Assembly: GCA_002424045.1 (NCBI GenBank)
Contig: DIPH01000008.1
Coordinates: forward strand, 58,053-122,052
From: Firmicutes bacterium UBA5493
GTDB taxonomy: Bacteria; Bacillota; Limnochordia; Darwinibacteriales; Darwinibacteriaceae
DNA: 64,000 nucleotides
Direction: 5' to 3'
Both the position numbers and the translations under genes were made by a program. Every line of letters begins with the position of its first letter. Position 1 is the first letter of the stretch. Positions 38,890 to 48,524 of this stretch are shown in pieces. Under the pieces are notes generated by a model. That model made no database searches, was not told the origin of the DNA, and was given only the letters and a program-made list of their open reading frames with translations.

Positions 38890-40689
38890 TCATTGAATGG
38901 CCATCGTAAACACAGTTCCATCCGCGGCGCAGAAGGTCTTGTTGTGGTAAACATTCGTTGTGATCTTCTGGCTAGCTCCGATTTGGATCCTAACCCCCGG
39001 ATGAAAAGTCTGTGCGCTTATGGAACCATCCTCAGGTACGACCAGATGGGTGATCCCCATACCTCTTGACCCTACAGATCCTGCGTAAATGGAAGATTTT
39101 GCGGTACATGACCCCGAGCGGCATTCCCCAGCAATGTGTATCTTGTTTTCAGACACCAGATCACAGTCGTAGATAAGTGACCCAGTGACTGAAATATCTC
39201 CAGTTGCTTCTAACTTGGCATTCTGGCAGTAATTGACTGTAATATTCGCGGGATTGTCGAAGTATTCCTCAAGTCGCACCACTAGCCCCTGTAGCTGAGA
39301 GCAGTCTTTTTCCAGTTGCTCCAAAGATTGTATCTCAAGGGGACCTGAGCCCATAAAATGCTTAGAAACCGACTGAAAGTCTGCTACAATGGCATTGAAG
39401 TTGTCAAATTGCTCCTCCCAGTTCCCAGTTGTTAGGAGTCTCATCACCTTCTCAAATACTTTTGGAACAGGGGCGAAATGCATTTCCAAGACGAGCTTGA
39501 TTAAGTGACCATCACTATTGTGATGAAGGTCTCTTGAGGCTAATTTCGGATGGGTTCTTAGCTGTCGGCAAGCCGATATCAACTTGTGAATGTCTGGAAT
39601 AACCTGCCGTAAGAGGGCGAGACTCTTGGCCAATCCAGGATGCTGCGCCCCAGCGGAAACATGGCCGCCGATCAGCTTACGATTGATTGTGACATGCGAC
39701 CCGCTAATGATGTCAGCATGGTAGACACTCCCCCTTACGTCCACCATACCACCAGCCTCAATTTTCATGGACTCACAAACGTTTCCCAGGACGATCACAT
39801 CACCCTTGAACCTGATATTTCCTACAGACATGTCCACATCTTGTTGGATCGTCATTCTAGGTTCTACCGAAAGTGTGTTTTTCTTGAGGAATGGACGCCC
39901 TGGTCTTTCTGCCACGGCAATACGACCTTCGTTAATCAGTCTTACACCTCGTCCAGCGCGAAATGTCGAACTCCTTGGTGCCGGAGGTTCCACGATCTCT
40001 CCGTAGACGTTCTTCCCCGGAATTCCTAGTTGGGGTGGATGCCAATAGGCAAGAACATCTCCCACATCAACTGAAGGGATAACTCTGCGGTTTCGGTGAT
40101 CGATCCGGTCACGATCCAAATCGGTAAAGATTTGTGGGCATGACTCACACACCATCTCTATTCTCCCGTCAATTGGAGGTTTAGCAGGCACGCCCTGAAG
40201 AATTACCACATCAGCATTCTTCAATTCCTGACAGGCTTTGACGATTTCGTGGTGTCGAATATCGCCTCTAACCTTGTACTGTTCTAGTTCACCAAGTACT
40301 ATTTCCACATCAATGGCTTGAGGGGGAATAGCTCGAAGAAGCTTGGTTTTCAGTCTCAGTTTATGAACAAATTGACTATCGCAAATCTGGTACTCCATGC
40401 CCCATGTAAAGCTAGTCTGTAGTGAAACTTCCATTTTATCGGGAGAAACCACAATGGCATATTCACTCTTTGGTTGTTTCATATCAACGGATATTGATAC
40501 GTCCGATACACGTTCCACGACGGTTGGTCGCGTCACTCTTTGTTTCTTATAGAAGATGGATACACCATCACTGGGAAGTATGACCGGCCAAGCACCTTTT
40601 CCTTGCGGTTCTTGCATTTGAAGTCGGCCTTCAACGATCCCGAGCATACCAGGCTTATCTACTACAAGAAGATTTCTAGAATCGTCCAA
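38890..40689 (-). CDS. FapA/DUF342 family protein
   Basis: A 599-residue cytoplasmic protein of the FapA (DUF342) family, named for flagellar assembly but widespread in non-flagellar contexts. The N-terminal ~230 residues form the FapA domain (VLAYWHPPQLGIPGKNVYGE near residue 220). A right-handed parallel beta-helix-like region follows (IRFKGDVIVLGNV, GGMVDVRGSVYHADI), interrupted by a helical coiled-coil segment (~360-450). The C-terminal repeats (ATGDISVTGSLIYDC) resume the helix. The best ribosome site, GGAGG, favours a TTG at 40689 (or 40692); a GTG at 40704 is possible. It is preceded by a c-di-GMP-I riboswitch with a terminator. No flagellar genes are nearby; a chemoreceptor is divergent. 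Confidence 0.85.
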   Translation of the reverse strand: MDDSRNLLVVDKPGMLGIVEGRLQMQEPQGKGAWPVILPSDGVSIFYKKQRVTRPTVVERVSDVSISVDMKQPKSEYAIVVSPDKMEVSLQTSFTWGMEYQICDSQFVHKLRLKTKLLRAIPPQAIDVEIVLGELEQYKVRGDIRHHEIVKACQELKNADVVILQGVPAKPPIDGRIEMVCESCPQIFTDLDRDRIDHRNRRVIPSVDVGDVLAYWHPPQLGIPGKNVYGEIVEPPAPRSSTFRAGRGVRLINEGRIAVAERPGRPFLKKNTLSVEPRMTIQQDVDMSVGNIRFKGDVIVLGNVCESMKIEAGGMVDVRGSVYHADIISGSHVTINRKLIGGHVSAGAQHPGLAKSLALLRQVIPDIHKLISACRQLRTHPKLASRDLHHNSDGHLIKLVLEMHFAPVPKVFEKVMRLLTTGNWEEQFDNFNAIVADFQSVSKHFMGSGPLEIQSLEQLEKDCSQLQGLVVRLEEYFDNPANITVNYCQNAKLEATGDISVTGSLIYDCDLVSENKIHIAGECRSGSCTAKSSIYAGSVGSRGMGITHLVVPEDGSISAQTFHPGVRIQIGASQKITTNVYHNKTFCAADGTVFTMAIQ

Positions 40690-40705
40690 CAAAAGCACCT
40701 CCACA

Positions 40706-40740
40706 TAACAAAATGCTTTTCAGCTACAGCCAAAAAGCAC
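40706..40740 (-). terminator. Expression-platform terminator of the c-di-GMP riboswitch
   Basis: On the minus strand GTGCTTTTTGGCT and AGCTGAAAAGC form an imperfect stem, followed by ATTTTGTT just before the ribosome site of the FapA gene. It lies directly after the aptamer, so ligand binding can decide read-through. Confidence 0.7.
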
Positions 40741-40741
40741 T

Positions 40742-40826
40742 CCCAAGCCGCAGCTGGCAGGCATACACTTTCGCGCTTAGCCCCTGTAGCTTTGCGTCCC
40801 GCGGTTTCCCGCGGTTTGCCTAATAT
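40742..40826 (-). ncRNA. c-di-GMP-I (GEMM) riboswitch
   Basis: The minus-strand leader carries the conserved GEMM-I core: GGCAAACC, a GGGA-closed first hairpin ending CGCGGGACGCAAAGCTA, then AGGGGCTAAG, a GCGAAAGT stem entry, and GCCAGCTGCGGC closing the second hairpin. These correspond in order to the aptamer of the Vc2 type (GGCAAAC, ACGCAAAGCC, CGGCCTAA, and the receptor helix). It binds cyclic di-GMP and, with the terminator that follows, controls the FapA-family gene. Whether ligand turns expression on or off cannot be settled by eye. Confidence 0.88.
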
Positions 40827-40833
40827 TGTGTGA

Positions 40834-40844
40834 GGGACAGTCCC
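40834..40844. repeat. GGGACTGTCCC palindrome, copy in the riboswitch leader
   Basis: GGGACAGTCCC (GGGACTGTCCC on the minus strand) lies between the promoter and the riboswitch aptamer. Confidence 0.6.
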
Positions 40845-40884
40845 AATCAATTTAGCGAATCCCGCCCTACAACTCTTTACAATT

Positions 40885-40913
40885 AGTATACCACATACAA
40901 ATATGCCCCTCAA
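40885..40913 (-). promoter_or_regulatory. Promoter of the riboswitch-controlled FapA gene
   Basis: Minus strand TTGAGG (40913-40908), a 17-base spacer and TATACT (40890-40885), giving a leader of about 190 bases that contains the aptamer. The rest of the gap up to 41186 is AT-rich, with no element I can name. Confidence 0.7.
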
Positions 40914-41186
40914 CCTATACACAAACCAACCTCCTCCTGTCTTATGGAAGTCAAGACGTGTGGAATGCGTGACATCTCTTCCCGAGCACATAACACAACT
41001 ATATTTATACCCTGTTATATATTACTTAAGTTTACGCTATTTTACTGACTTACCAGGGGATTTGTGGCAGAATAGAATTGTTAACATTTACACCAAAATT
41101 ATAAAGCACGAAATCAGTCCGTGAAAAGGATGGATCAAATCATGCCAAAGGATGGCAGTTATGACAACACAAGGAGAGGTGTGTCT

Positions 41187-43040
41187 ATGAGACGAGGCAT
41201 TGCATTTAAGATCAGCATATACGTTGGCGTTCTAGTTTTGGTTATTTGTGGCGGATTAGGGTTCTTTGCCTATAATCGAAGCTCATCTGCAGTTACAGCA
41301 CAAGTTGAACAAGCATTAATCATGCAGGCTCAGGAGGCAGCAGAGTCTGTAGAAAGCCGATTCGCAATGCAATTGACCGCACTTGAGACGATTGCAGCTA
41401 GACCAGAAATTGGGACTATGATCTGGGCACTTCAAAGGCATGTTCTCGAATCTGAGGTCGAAAGACTAGGATACCTTGCCCTAGGAGTAGTTAATGCCGA
41501 CGGAGCAGCCCAATATACTGATTGGTCCACCGCTGATTTGGGTGACCGCGACTATGTTATTAAGGCCCGTCAGGGACAATCGGTGATTTCCGAACCTCTG
41601 ATCAGCCGAGTCGATGGGAGCCTGGTTCTAATGTATGCAGTTCCCATAAAGGACAATGGAGAAATTGTAGGTGTCCTTATTGCTCGAACAGACGGGACAA
41701 TGCTCAGTGATATTACCGACAGGCTCGGTTTCGGAGCTAATGGTTGGGCCAACATTTTGGGAATCGACGGCACAGTCTACGCCCATCCCAATCGTGACTA
41801 CGTGACGGAACAACGGAACATACTGAGAGAAACTGGAGATCTTGCAGAACTCGGGAAGGCCCTACAGGAAGTGGGAGTCGGAAATACCGGAATTGCCAAT
41901 TTTAAGCTGGACGGAGCTTCCACAATTGTCGGTTTTGCGCCCATAGCATCTACCGGTTGGGTGATTGGCATAGGGGCTCTAGAGAGCGATGTTCTACAGG
42001 ATTTGTATGCGCTTCGGCTGTTCATTGTCATCAGTGCCCTGGCATTCTTGGCCATAGGGATAATTGTGGCCACAGTGCTTGCCAGGCAGATAGCAAATCC
42101 CCTACAGAAGGTTAAGGACGTAATCGAAGCTGCTGCCGACGGAGATCTAACAAAAACAGCAGACGTAAGATCCAAGGATGAAATTGGAGCGGTAGCCCAG
42201 GCCGTCAACAAGACGATGAAAAGCATGAGAGAAGCTCTAGGTCTGACCTCAGAGGCCACTTTGAATCTAGCACACACCAGCGAAACCCTGGCAGCAGCCT
42301 CACAACAAGCGAGCGCGTCAGTGGAAGAGGTGGCCAGCACCACCAACCAATTTTCTAGCACTCTCGATGCAATGAACGCCAATGCCCAAGGCATGAACAC
42401 CACGGTTCAGAGAGTATCCGACCAGGCCGTTGGTGGAAACAAAGCAATTGAGAATATAGTCCATCAGGTGCGTAATCTACGTGATAATACACAAAAGCTA
42501 GCTGGAGATGTATCGAACCTGGGGTCCCTATCTGACGAGATTGGGAAAATCGTGGACACGATTAGTGCCATCGCCGATCAAACCAACCTCTTGGCTCTTA
42601 ACGCCGCCATCGAAGCCGCCCGCGCCGGCGAGCATGGCCGAGGTTTTGCCGTGGTGGCAGATGAGGTTCGCAAACTAGCGGAGCAATCGTCGCAGGCCAC
42701 GACGGATATTGGGTCTCTCATCGGACAGATTCAGGAAGGCATAACATCTGCCGTTAGTGGTATGGGCGAAGGCTCGAGTCAAGCCGACTTGGCTTTAGAC
42801 AACGTACGTGAGAGCAGTGATATTCTCAATAGTATTCTTGGAGCGGTAGAAGAGATTGAACGGAATGTAGAGGAGTTTTCCTCCGGATTAGAGCAGGTCA
42901 ATGCTGGGGGCCATGAAATTGCCAGTGCGACGGAGGAGCAAGCTGCTTCTATGCAGCAGGTAGCAACTTCGGCCCAAGATCTCATGGACATGAGCGCAAA
43001 ATTGAGAGAGCTCATCCAACATTTCAAGATCAACAACTGA
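41187..43040 (+). CDS. Methyl-accepting chemotaxis protein with Cache-type sensor
   Basis: A 617-residue chemoreceptor. TM1 (~9-30) and TM2 (~276-300) bracket a large external dCache-type domain (with [41 protein letters not shown] [11 protein letters not shown]). A HAMP domain (~300-355) and a long helical signalling domain follow, with the highly conserved hairpin tip [19 protein letters not shown] and [18 protein letters not shown] (~460-500). The ATG at 41187 follows AAGGAGAGG; the ORF start at 41121 is weaker. Ligand is unknown; Cache domains bind amino acids, carboxylates and similar. No che genes are adjacent. It is divergent from the c-di-GMP-regulated FapA gene. Confidence 0.94.
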   Translation: MRRGIAFKISIYVGVLVLVICGGLGFFAYNRSSSAVTAQVEQALIMQAQEAAESVESRFAMQLTALETIAARPEIGTMIWALQRHVLESEVERLGYLALGVVNADGAAQYTDWSTADLGDRDYVIKARQGQSVISEPLISRVDGSLVLMYAVPIKDNGEIVGVLIARTDGTMLSDITDRLGFGANGWANILGIDGTVYAHPNRDYVTEQRNILRETGDLAELGKALQEVGVGNTGIANFKLDGASTIVGFAPIASTGWVIGIGALESDVLQDLYALRLFIVISALAFLAIGIIVATVLARQIANPLQKVKDVIEAAADGDLTKTADVRSKDEIGAVAQAVNKTMKSMREALGLTSEATLNLAHTSETLAAASQQASASVEEVASTTNQFSSTLDAMNANAQGMNTTVQRVSDQAVGGNKAIENIVHQVRNLRDNTQKLAGDVSNLGSLSDEIGKIVDTISAIADQTNLLALNAAIEAARAGEHGRGFAVVADEVRKLAEQSSQATTDIGSLIGQIQEGITSAVSGMGEGSSQADLALDNVRESSDILNSILGAVEEIERNVEEFSSGLEQVNAGGHEIASATEEQAASMQQVATSAQDLMDMSAKLRELIQHFKINN

Positions 43041-43066
43041 TTGTCTTTCAACTGACCCACTTGACT

Positions 43067-43102
43067 TCCCCTTGGTTGCCTTCAAGCATCCAAGGGGATT
43101 TT
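43067..43102 (+). terminator. Terminator of the chemoreceptor gene
   Basis: TCCCCTTGG and CCAAGGGGA form a 9-bp stem, followed by TTTTGCG. Confidence 0.82.
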
Positions 43103-43164
43103 GCGTTGATCAAAGGGGGGAGCATATTTCTTTTTGAGCTCAACTCGAAGCGTAAAGTTTGTAA

Positions 43165-43191
43165 AAATTCTCCTACGATTAGGGAGGATTT
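43165..43191. promoter_or_regulatory. Candidate RpiR/MurR operator before the MurNAc operon
   Basis: AAATTCTCC (43165-43173) and GGAGGATTT (43183-43191) form an inverted repeat with one mismatch, about 120 bases before namZ. Size and position would suit MurR. No convincing promoter was found next to it. Confidence 0.35.
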
Positions 43192-43312
43192 CTTAACCCT
43201 TTGCTGAATATGAGAAACATCAAGCTTAAAGTCGTGAATATGAAAAACGCCAAGGGGCAAAACGTCCAAACACTCTCATTACAGGACGACCTTAAAGAAA
43301 GGTTGAGTTTAT

Positions 43313-44461
43313 ATGGCACTACGATTTGGCATCGACCATTTCTGCGCGAATCTCGACAAATTCGCCGCGAACCAAACCCTAGGTCTGATCACCAATCCCA
43401 GTGGCGTTGATTCCAAGCTTCTATCGACCATTGATAGCTTGCATGAAACAGGTCAGCTCGTCGCGCTTTATGGTCCAGAACATGGAGTTCGTGGTCATTT
43501 TCAAGCGGGCGAACAGGTTAGAGTCTATAGCGATCCCAAGACGAATTTGCCTGTTTACAGCTTGTATGGAGATACCAGAAAACCAACCGAGGAAATGCTG
43601 GCCGGAGTGGATATCCTGCTTTTCGACTTACAGGATGTGGGGTGCCGTTTTTATACATATCTGTATACCCTTCTCTACGCTCTCCAAGCAGCCGCCGAAT
43701 TTGATCTACCCATGATTGTTTTGGATCGCCCCAATCCTCTTGGTGGCGAAGTCATGGAGGGCAATATCTTGGAGCCTGAGTTTACGTCCTTCGTCGGTTA
43801 TCCCATTCCCATTCGGTATGGGTTAACCATCGGCGAGTTGGCTTCATACTTCAACACCATCTTCAAGATCAAGGCCCCACTGACGGTTGTTCCCCTCACC
43901 GGGTGGCATAGACACACGTATGAAATCGAGCACGACATCGTCTGGGTGCCACCCTCACCTAATATGCCAAAAGTGGAGACAGCGTTTGTTTATCCAGGAA
44001 CTTGTTTTGTGGAAGGGACTAACCTCTCCGAGGGTCGCGGGACAACACTACCTTTTGAGGTTGTGGGAGCTCCCTTCATAGATGGGGACAGCTTAGCAAG
44101 AGCTCTCAATCGTTTAAACCTTCCAGGGGTTCACTTTCGGCCTACTACCTTCACGCCAACCTTCTCCAAATACGAAGGCAAGCACTGCCAAGGCGTCCAG
44201 CTACATGTCCTAGATCGGGTTACGTTCCGATCTGTAAAGACCGGGCTGCTCTTGATCAAGACCGTGGCGGAGCTGTATGAACAGTTTGAGTTTCTTAAAC
44301 CACCTACTGAAGAAAGACAATACTTTTTTGATTTGCTGGTGGGAACCGATCAAATTCGCAAGTTAATCGAAGCTCGCCAACCCCTTGACAAAGTGTTTTT
44401 TCAGTGGGAAATGCAGCGAACCGAGTTTCGTACCCAAAGTAAACCTTTTAGACTCTATTGA
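43313..44461 (+). CDS. namZ: Exo-beta-N-acetylmuramidase NamZ (DUF1343, GH171)
   Basis: A 382-residue enzyme of the DUF1343/YbbC family, shown in Bacillus to release MurNAc from the non-reducing end of peptidoglycan fragments. Family blocks are all present: GLITNPSGVD (~24), YGPEHGVRG (~53), FDLQDVGCRFYTY (~102), VLDRPNPLGG (~137), and EGRGTTLPFEVVGAP (~240). Unlike B. subtilis NamZ it has no signal peptide (starts MALRFGIDHFC), so it should act in the cytoplasm. It heads an operon with an ABC importer, MurR, NanE, MurQ and NagZ. The ribosome site is modest (AAAGG). Confidence 0.9.
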   Translation: MALRFGIDHFCANLDKFAANQTLGLITNPSGVDSKLLSTIDSLHETGQLVALYGPEHGVRGHFQAGEQVRVYSDPKTNLPVYSLYGDTRKPTEEMLAGVDILLFDLQDVGCRFYTYLYTLLYALQAAAEFDLPMIVLDRPNPLGGEVMEGNILEPEFTSFVGYPIPIRYGLTIGELASYFNTIFKIKAPLTVVPLTGWHRHTYEIEHDIVWVPPSPNMPKVETAFVYPGTCFVEGTNLSEGRGTTLPFEVVGAPFIDGDSLARALNRLNLPGVHFRPTTFTPTFSKYEGKHCQGVQLHVLDRVTFRSVKTGLLLIKTVAELYEQFEFLKPPTEERQYFFDLLVGTDQIRKLIEARQPLDKVFFQWEMQRTEFRTQSKPFRLY

Positions 44462-44574
44462 CTTGCTCCGTTAAGGAGTGAAATCCGATGTAGTATTGGT
44501 AAAATGTCAGCAATAGGAGGTGACAGACACTCTAATTCTGGTCGGACAGAACGAAATTCCAAGGAGGTATATTT

Positions 44575-46326
44575 GTGAGGAAACTGTTGTTAGCTGTGTT
44601 GTTGATCTTTGCAATGACTCTTTCAGTTGTGGCAAGTCCTGCAGCGATAAGTCCAGCACTGTTCGAAGAAATTGGTACACATGGTGGCGAGCTGGTTCTA
44701 GGTTTAGCTTCCACTCCCCGCTCCTTTAACTTCTACGGCATTATTGACAATGCCGCCTATACAATTCTCTACAACATCATCGAGCCATTGGTTGAAGAAA
44801 ACCCAGCCACCGGCGAAATTATCCCTGGCTTAGCGGAAAGCTGGGAGGTAGACGAGTCAGGCACAGAAGTTACGTTCCATTTAAGAGATGTTGCGTGGTC
44901 TGACGGTACACCTTTTACTGCAGATGACGTAGTTTTCACCATGGAACATGTAGTTATGAATACTCATGCTGAAGGAAACTCCGCTGATCGCTTCACCTTG
45001 GGCGGACAGCCTGTCCTATGGCAAAAAATTGACGCCCATACCGTAAAGGCCATTTTGCCTTCCCCATATGGCGCTTTTACACGGGTTCTGACACATGCCC
45101 TCATGGTACCAAAACACAAATATGAACCATTTATCGCAGCCCTCAATGAAGGCGTGGAACCTGGTACGATTAACCAGGCTTGGACAACAGACACCCCCCT
45201 ATCGGACATTGTTGGCACTGGCCCCTTTGTTCTGAGCGAATATGTAGTGGACCAGAAGGTGACGCTGAAGCGTAATCCAAACTACTGGAAAGTGGATCCA
45301 GAGGGCAACCGGCTTCCCTATCTTGATCAGCTAGTTTACTTAGTTGTTCAAGATGACCAAGTAATGTTGGCGCAATTCCGCAGCGGCGAAATCCACCGGA
45401 TTACCATCACGGGTCAAAACTTCCCAGGACTGAAGAGGGAAGAACTTGATGGATCAAGCTTCCGTGTCTTAACCGGTTCGCCGGTTAGCCCAACTCCTAG
45501 CCCTCCACATTTGGCCTTTAACTGGGATATCGAAGACGAAGAGTTGCGAGAGATTTTCCGTAATGACAAGTTCCGGCAAGCTATGGAACATACAGTTGAC
45601 CGTCACCGCATCATTGAAGATGTGTATAATACACTGGCGATCATTCCTGGTGTTCCTGTGTTGCCCGCTAACACTGCTTTTTACAATCCAGCCATCGAAG
45701 ATATTATGCGCGAATATGACCTTGAGAAAGCAAAACGGCTGTTAGACGAAGTGGGAATCAAAGATCGTGGTGACGGAGTTCGAGTATTGCCCAGCGGTCG
45801 TCCATTTGAGCTAACACTGACCACAGCCGTAAATGTGCAACCCCATAATGACATAGCAGTCATTTTGGAAAACGAGTGGGAAGAGCTCGGTATTACCACC
45901 CATCTACAGCTCATTAGTTCGACATTAGTCGGTCAACGGCGGACTGCCGGTGAGTATGAGGCTATTATTGAAGCCTTCGGTAACCAACCCGATCCGCAGC
46001 TTCGCAAGGCCATTTGGCAGCCCGGACGCGCCCTCTATTATTGGCACCGGAGCACCATGGATGAGAATCAAGAACCAATTTTGGCGAATATGGAAGACTG
46101 GGAATTGCGTGTCTTCGATTTATTCGAACTTGGGGAAGTAGAGATGGATCCAGTACAAAGGAAAGCGTACTACGATGAATGGCAGGAGATTTATGCCGAA
46201 AGAGTACCCGTCATCTACATTGCCAAAGGCATGGAACTTCAAGCAGTGAGCAATGCCATTGGTAACATCTTCTTGCAAGAGAATGGGCAGATTGTTGGTA
46301 CAAACTACACTGCTTTCGTTAAGTAA
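44575..46326 (+). CDS. Peptide-type ABC transporter substrate-binding protein (family 5)
   Basis: A 583-residue extracytoplasmic binding protein of the OppA/DppA family. A GTG start follows AAGGAGG. Residues 1-20 form a signal peptide (cleavage near VVA-SPA) without lipobox. The mature protein begins with the usual GGELVLGLASTPRSFN, has LAESWEVDESGTEVTFHLRD (pieces LAESWEV and VTFHLRD), DGTPFTADDVVFT (~125) and a long second lobe. In this operon it probably binds MurNAc-containing sugars or muropeptides rather than plain peptides, as MppA does in E. coli; that is inference. Confidence 0.92.
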   Translation: MRKLLLAVLLIFAMTLSVVASPAAISPALFEEIGTHGGELVLGLASTPRSFNFYGIIDNAAYTILYNIIEPLVEENPATGEIIPGLAESWEVDESGTEVTFHLRDVAWSDGTPFTADDVVFTMEHVVMNTHAEGNSADRFTLGGQPVLWQKIDAHTVKAILPSPYGAFTRVLTHALMVPKHKYEPFIAALNEGVEPGTINQAWTTDTPLSDIVGTGPFVLSEYVVDQKVTLKRNPNYWKVDPEGNRLPYLDQLVYLVVQDDQVMLAQFRSGEIHRITITGQNFPGLKREELDGSSFRVLTGSPVSPTPSPPHLAFNWDIEDEELREIFRNDKFRQAMEHTVDRHRIIEDVYNTLAIIPGVPVLPANTAFYNPAIEDIMREYDLEKAKRLLDEVGIKDRGDGVRVLPSGRPFELTLTTAVNVQPHNDIAVILENEWEELGITTHLQLISSTLVGQRRTAGEYEAIIEAFGNQPDPQLRKAIWQPGRALYYWHRSTMDENQEPILANMEDWELRVFDLFELGEVEMDPVQRKAYYDEWQEIYAERVPVIYIAKGMELQAVSNAIGNIFLQENGQIVGTNYTAFVK

Positions 46327-46344
46327 GCGCGAGTAATCCGCTGA

Positions 46345-46380
46345 AAGGTGTCTGGGGGGCCCTTGGCCCCTTGGCACCTT
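46345..46380. promoter_or_regulatory. Intercistronic GC-rich hairpin after the binding-protein gene
   Basis: AAGGTG pairs with CACCTT, and an inner GGGG pairs with CCCC, with wobbles between. There is no T-tract. It lies between the binding-protein stop and the permease ribosome site, equivalent in position to the hairpins at 6157 and 60736. Confidence 0.65.
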
Positions 46381-46404
46381 AGATTGTACTTGGAGGAGAT
46401 TACT

Positions 46405-47376
46405 ATGTTTCGATACATTGTTCGCCGCCTTGTAACCATGGTTCCCATGATGGTCGTAATCTCTATTCTGTGTTTTACTGTAATCAAACTGCAGCCAGGC
46501 GACTTTACCACACAGTTCCTCACTGATCCCAGGATCACCCCAGAACAAGTGGCACAAATTCGCGAGAGGCTCGGTCTTGACCAACCCCCAGCGATACAAT
46601 ACTTAACCTGGGTAAAGGGAATTCTAACCCGTGGAGATTTTGGATATTCCTTTGCCTATAAACGCCCCGTCCAAGAGTTGATTTGGGAAAGGATGGGTTG
46701 GACCGTGGCCGTAGCAGGTGCAACCATTATTTTTTCTTGGGCCGTAGCCATCCCCATTGGTATTTACTCTGCAACACATAAATATTCGTTCGTGGACTAC
46801 CTTCTAACATTTATAGGCTTTATTGGTGTAAGCATCCCCAGCTTCTTTTTGGCCTTAGTCTTGATGTACCTGTCGCTAAGCTTAGGCGGAACAGCTGTGG
46901 GAGGTCTATTCTCCCAACAGTACATCGGTGCGCCCTGGTCCTGGGGGAGACTCTTGGATCTTCTTAGGCATTTGTGGATTCCTATCATTGCAATTGGCTT
47001 GAGTGGAACAGCAGGGCTAATTCGCCTCATGCGAGGAAGTTTATTGGATGTACTAGGAACACAGTATATCACCACAGCCAAAGGAAAAGGGTTAAGCCAA
47101 CGGGTTGTCATTTACAAACACGCCGTGCGCAATGCTATTAACCCCCTTATTTCCGTCTTTGGTATGCAGCTCCCTGAACTTATTAGTGGTACCATTATTG
47201 CCTCCATTGTGCTCAATCTACCTACCATGGGACCGTTTTTCTACGACGCCCTCATAAATAGTGATCAGTATCTAGTGATGACATTCTTAATGCTATCTGC
47301 CTTTTTGATGTTGATCGGAAATCTCCTAGCAGACATTCTCCTGGCCTTGACGGATCCGCGGATCCGTTACGAATAG
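46405..47376 (+). CDS. Peptide-type ABC transporter permease, DppB/OppB type
   Basis: A 323-residue permease with about six membrane segments, starting MFRYIVRRLVTMVPMMVVIS as typical for DppB. It contains the family block QIRERLGLDQPP (~50) and the ATPase-contact loop YITTAKGKGLSQRVVIYKHA (pieces TAKGKGLS, ~225). The ATG at 46405 is set by GGAGGAG; the upstream start at 46348 lies inside the hairpin region. Forms the channel with the DppC-type protein downstream. No OppD/OppF ATPase follows. Confidence 0.93.
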   Translation: MFRYIVRRLVTMVPMMVVISILCFTVIKLQPGDFTTQFLTDPRITPEQVAQIRERLGLDQPPAIQYLTWVKGILTRGDFGYSFAYKRPVQELIWERMGWTVAVAGATIIFSWAVAIPIGIYSATHKYSFVDYLLTFIGFIGVSIPSFFLALVLMYLSLSLGGTAVGGLFSQQYIGAPWSWGRLLDLLRHLWIPIIAIGLSGTAGLIRLMRGSLLDVLGTQYITTAKGKGLSQRVVIYKHAVRNAINPLISVFGMQLPELISGTIIASIVLNLPTMGPFFYDALINSDQYLVMTFLMLSAFLMLIGNLLADILLALTDPRIRYE

Positions 47377-47396
47377 GGAGTAGAAGGGGTGGTTCA

Positions 47397-48488
47397 ATGG
47401 CAACGGAAGTGAAATCTTTATCCCAAACACAGCTTATCATGAGGCGTTTTAAGGCCCATCGCCTAGGTGTCATCGGTGCTGTAGTTCTTGGCTTCATGTA
47501 TTTATTGGTCATCTTTGCCCCTTTTGTGTCACCTAGTGATTACTTGGAGCAAAGGCGTAACTTTGTAAACCACCCCCCTACTCCCCTGCGCTTTGTAGAC
47601 CATGAAGGGAACTTTAGTTCACGCCCCTTTGTATATGGCACATCCCGCACTCGGGACCCCATAACATTAGAAGTATTTTGGGTAGAGAACACCGATCTCA
47701 AATACCCCCTGTATTTTCTCGTACGAGGCAGCACCTACTCCTTCCTCGGTATGGAGTCTAATTTGCATCTCTTTGGCTTAGATCAAGATTCGGGAGGACA
47801 GTTCTTTTTGTTTGGAACCGACCGTTTTGGACGGGATCTCTTTGCACGAATTCTCTTCGGAGGACGTGTGACACTAAGTGTTGGGGTTTTCGGAATTGTA
47901 CTCAGTTTCGCGATTGGGGTTACCATGGGCGGAATTTCAGGTTACTATGGTGGTGCCATTGACAACCTCATTCAACGCCTCATTGAGCTTTTGCGATCTT
48001 TCCCGAGAATACCTTTGTGGTTAGCCTTATCCATGATTCTTCCGGCGAGTTGGTCGTCGGTGCAGGTGTATTTTGGGGTCGTCACCATCTTAGCTTTTTT
48101 GGACTGGACAGGGGTCGCTCGGGTAGTACGGGGCCAATTTTTGAACCTCCGCTCCAAAGAATTTGTGGAAGCCGCCAAGGCTTTGGGCGTTAGCGATGGC
48201 GCAATCATAGGGCGCCACATTCTTCCCAACATTATGAGTTACCTTATTGTAACAGCTACCCTTAATTTTCCCGGAATGATTATTGGGGAAAGCTCCATTA
48301 GTTTTCTTGGATTGGGGATCAAAGAACCCATGACAAGCTGGGGACTTTTATTAAAGGATGCCCAGAGCATGGATGTACTTTTGAGACAGACCTGGCTCAT
48401 CATTCCCGGCATTTTCATCTTCATCTCGGTCCTCGCCTTCAACTTCATGGGCGATGCGTTGCGAGATGCGTTTGATCCTTATGCATGA
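47397..48488 (+). CDS. Peptide-type ABC transporter permease, DppC/OppC type
   Basis: A 363-residue permease, longer than most DppC because of a ~90-residue extracytoplasmic insert between the first helix (VIGAVVLGFMYLLVIFAPFV) and the next, as in YejE-like proteins. The normal transition block FGTDRFGRDLFARILFGGR (~140) follows, then the ATPase-contact loop EFVEAAKALGVSDGAIIGRH (pieces EAAKALGVSD, ~265). AAGGGG precedes the ATG. Partner of the DppB-type protein. Confidence 0.92.
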   Translation: MATEVKSLSQTQLIMRRFKAHRLGVIGAVVLGFMYLLVIFAPFVSPSDYLEQRRNFVNHPPTPLRFVDHEGNFSSRPFVYGTSRTRDPITLEVFWVENTDLKYPLYFLVRGSTYSFLGMESNLHLFGLDQDSGGQFFLFGTDRFGRDLFARILFGGRVTLSVGVFGIVLSFAIGVTMGGISGYYGGAIDNLIQRLIELLRSFPRIPLWLALSMILPASWSSVQVYFGVVTILAFLDWTGVARVVRGQFLNLRSKEFVEAAKALGVSDGAIIGRHILPNIMSYLIVTATLNFPGMIIGESSISFLGLGIKEPMTSWGLLLKDAQSMDVLLRQTWLIIPGIFIFISVLAFNFMGDALRDAFDPYA

Positions 48489-48524
48489 TAAGATAGAAAC
48501 GAAATGTGTCGGGAGGAAAAATCT

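Noticed and set aside
43201..43410. A 69-codon plus-strand frame before namZ
   Set aside because: It overlaps the start of namZ in another frame, has no ribosome site, and the product is not protein-like beyond the overlap.
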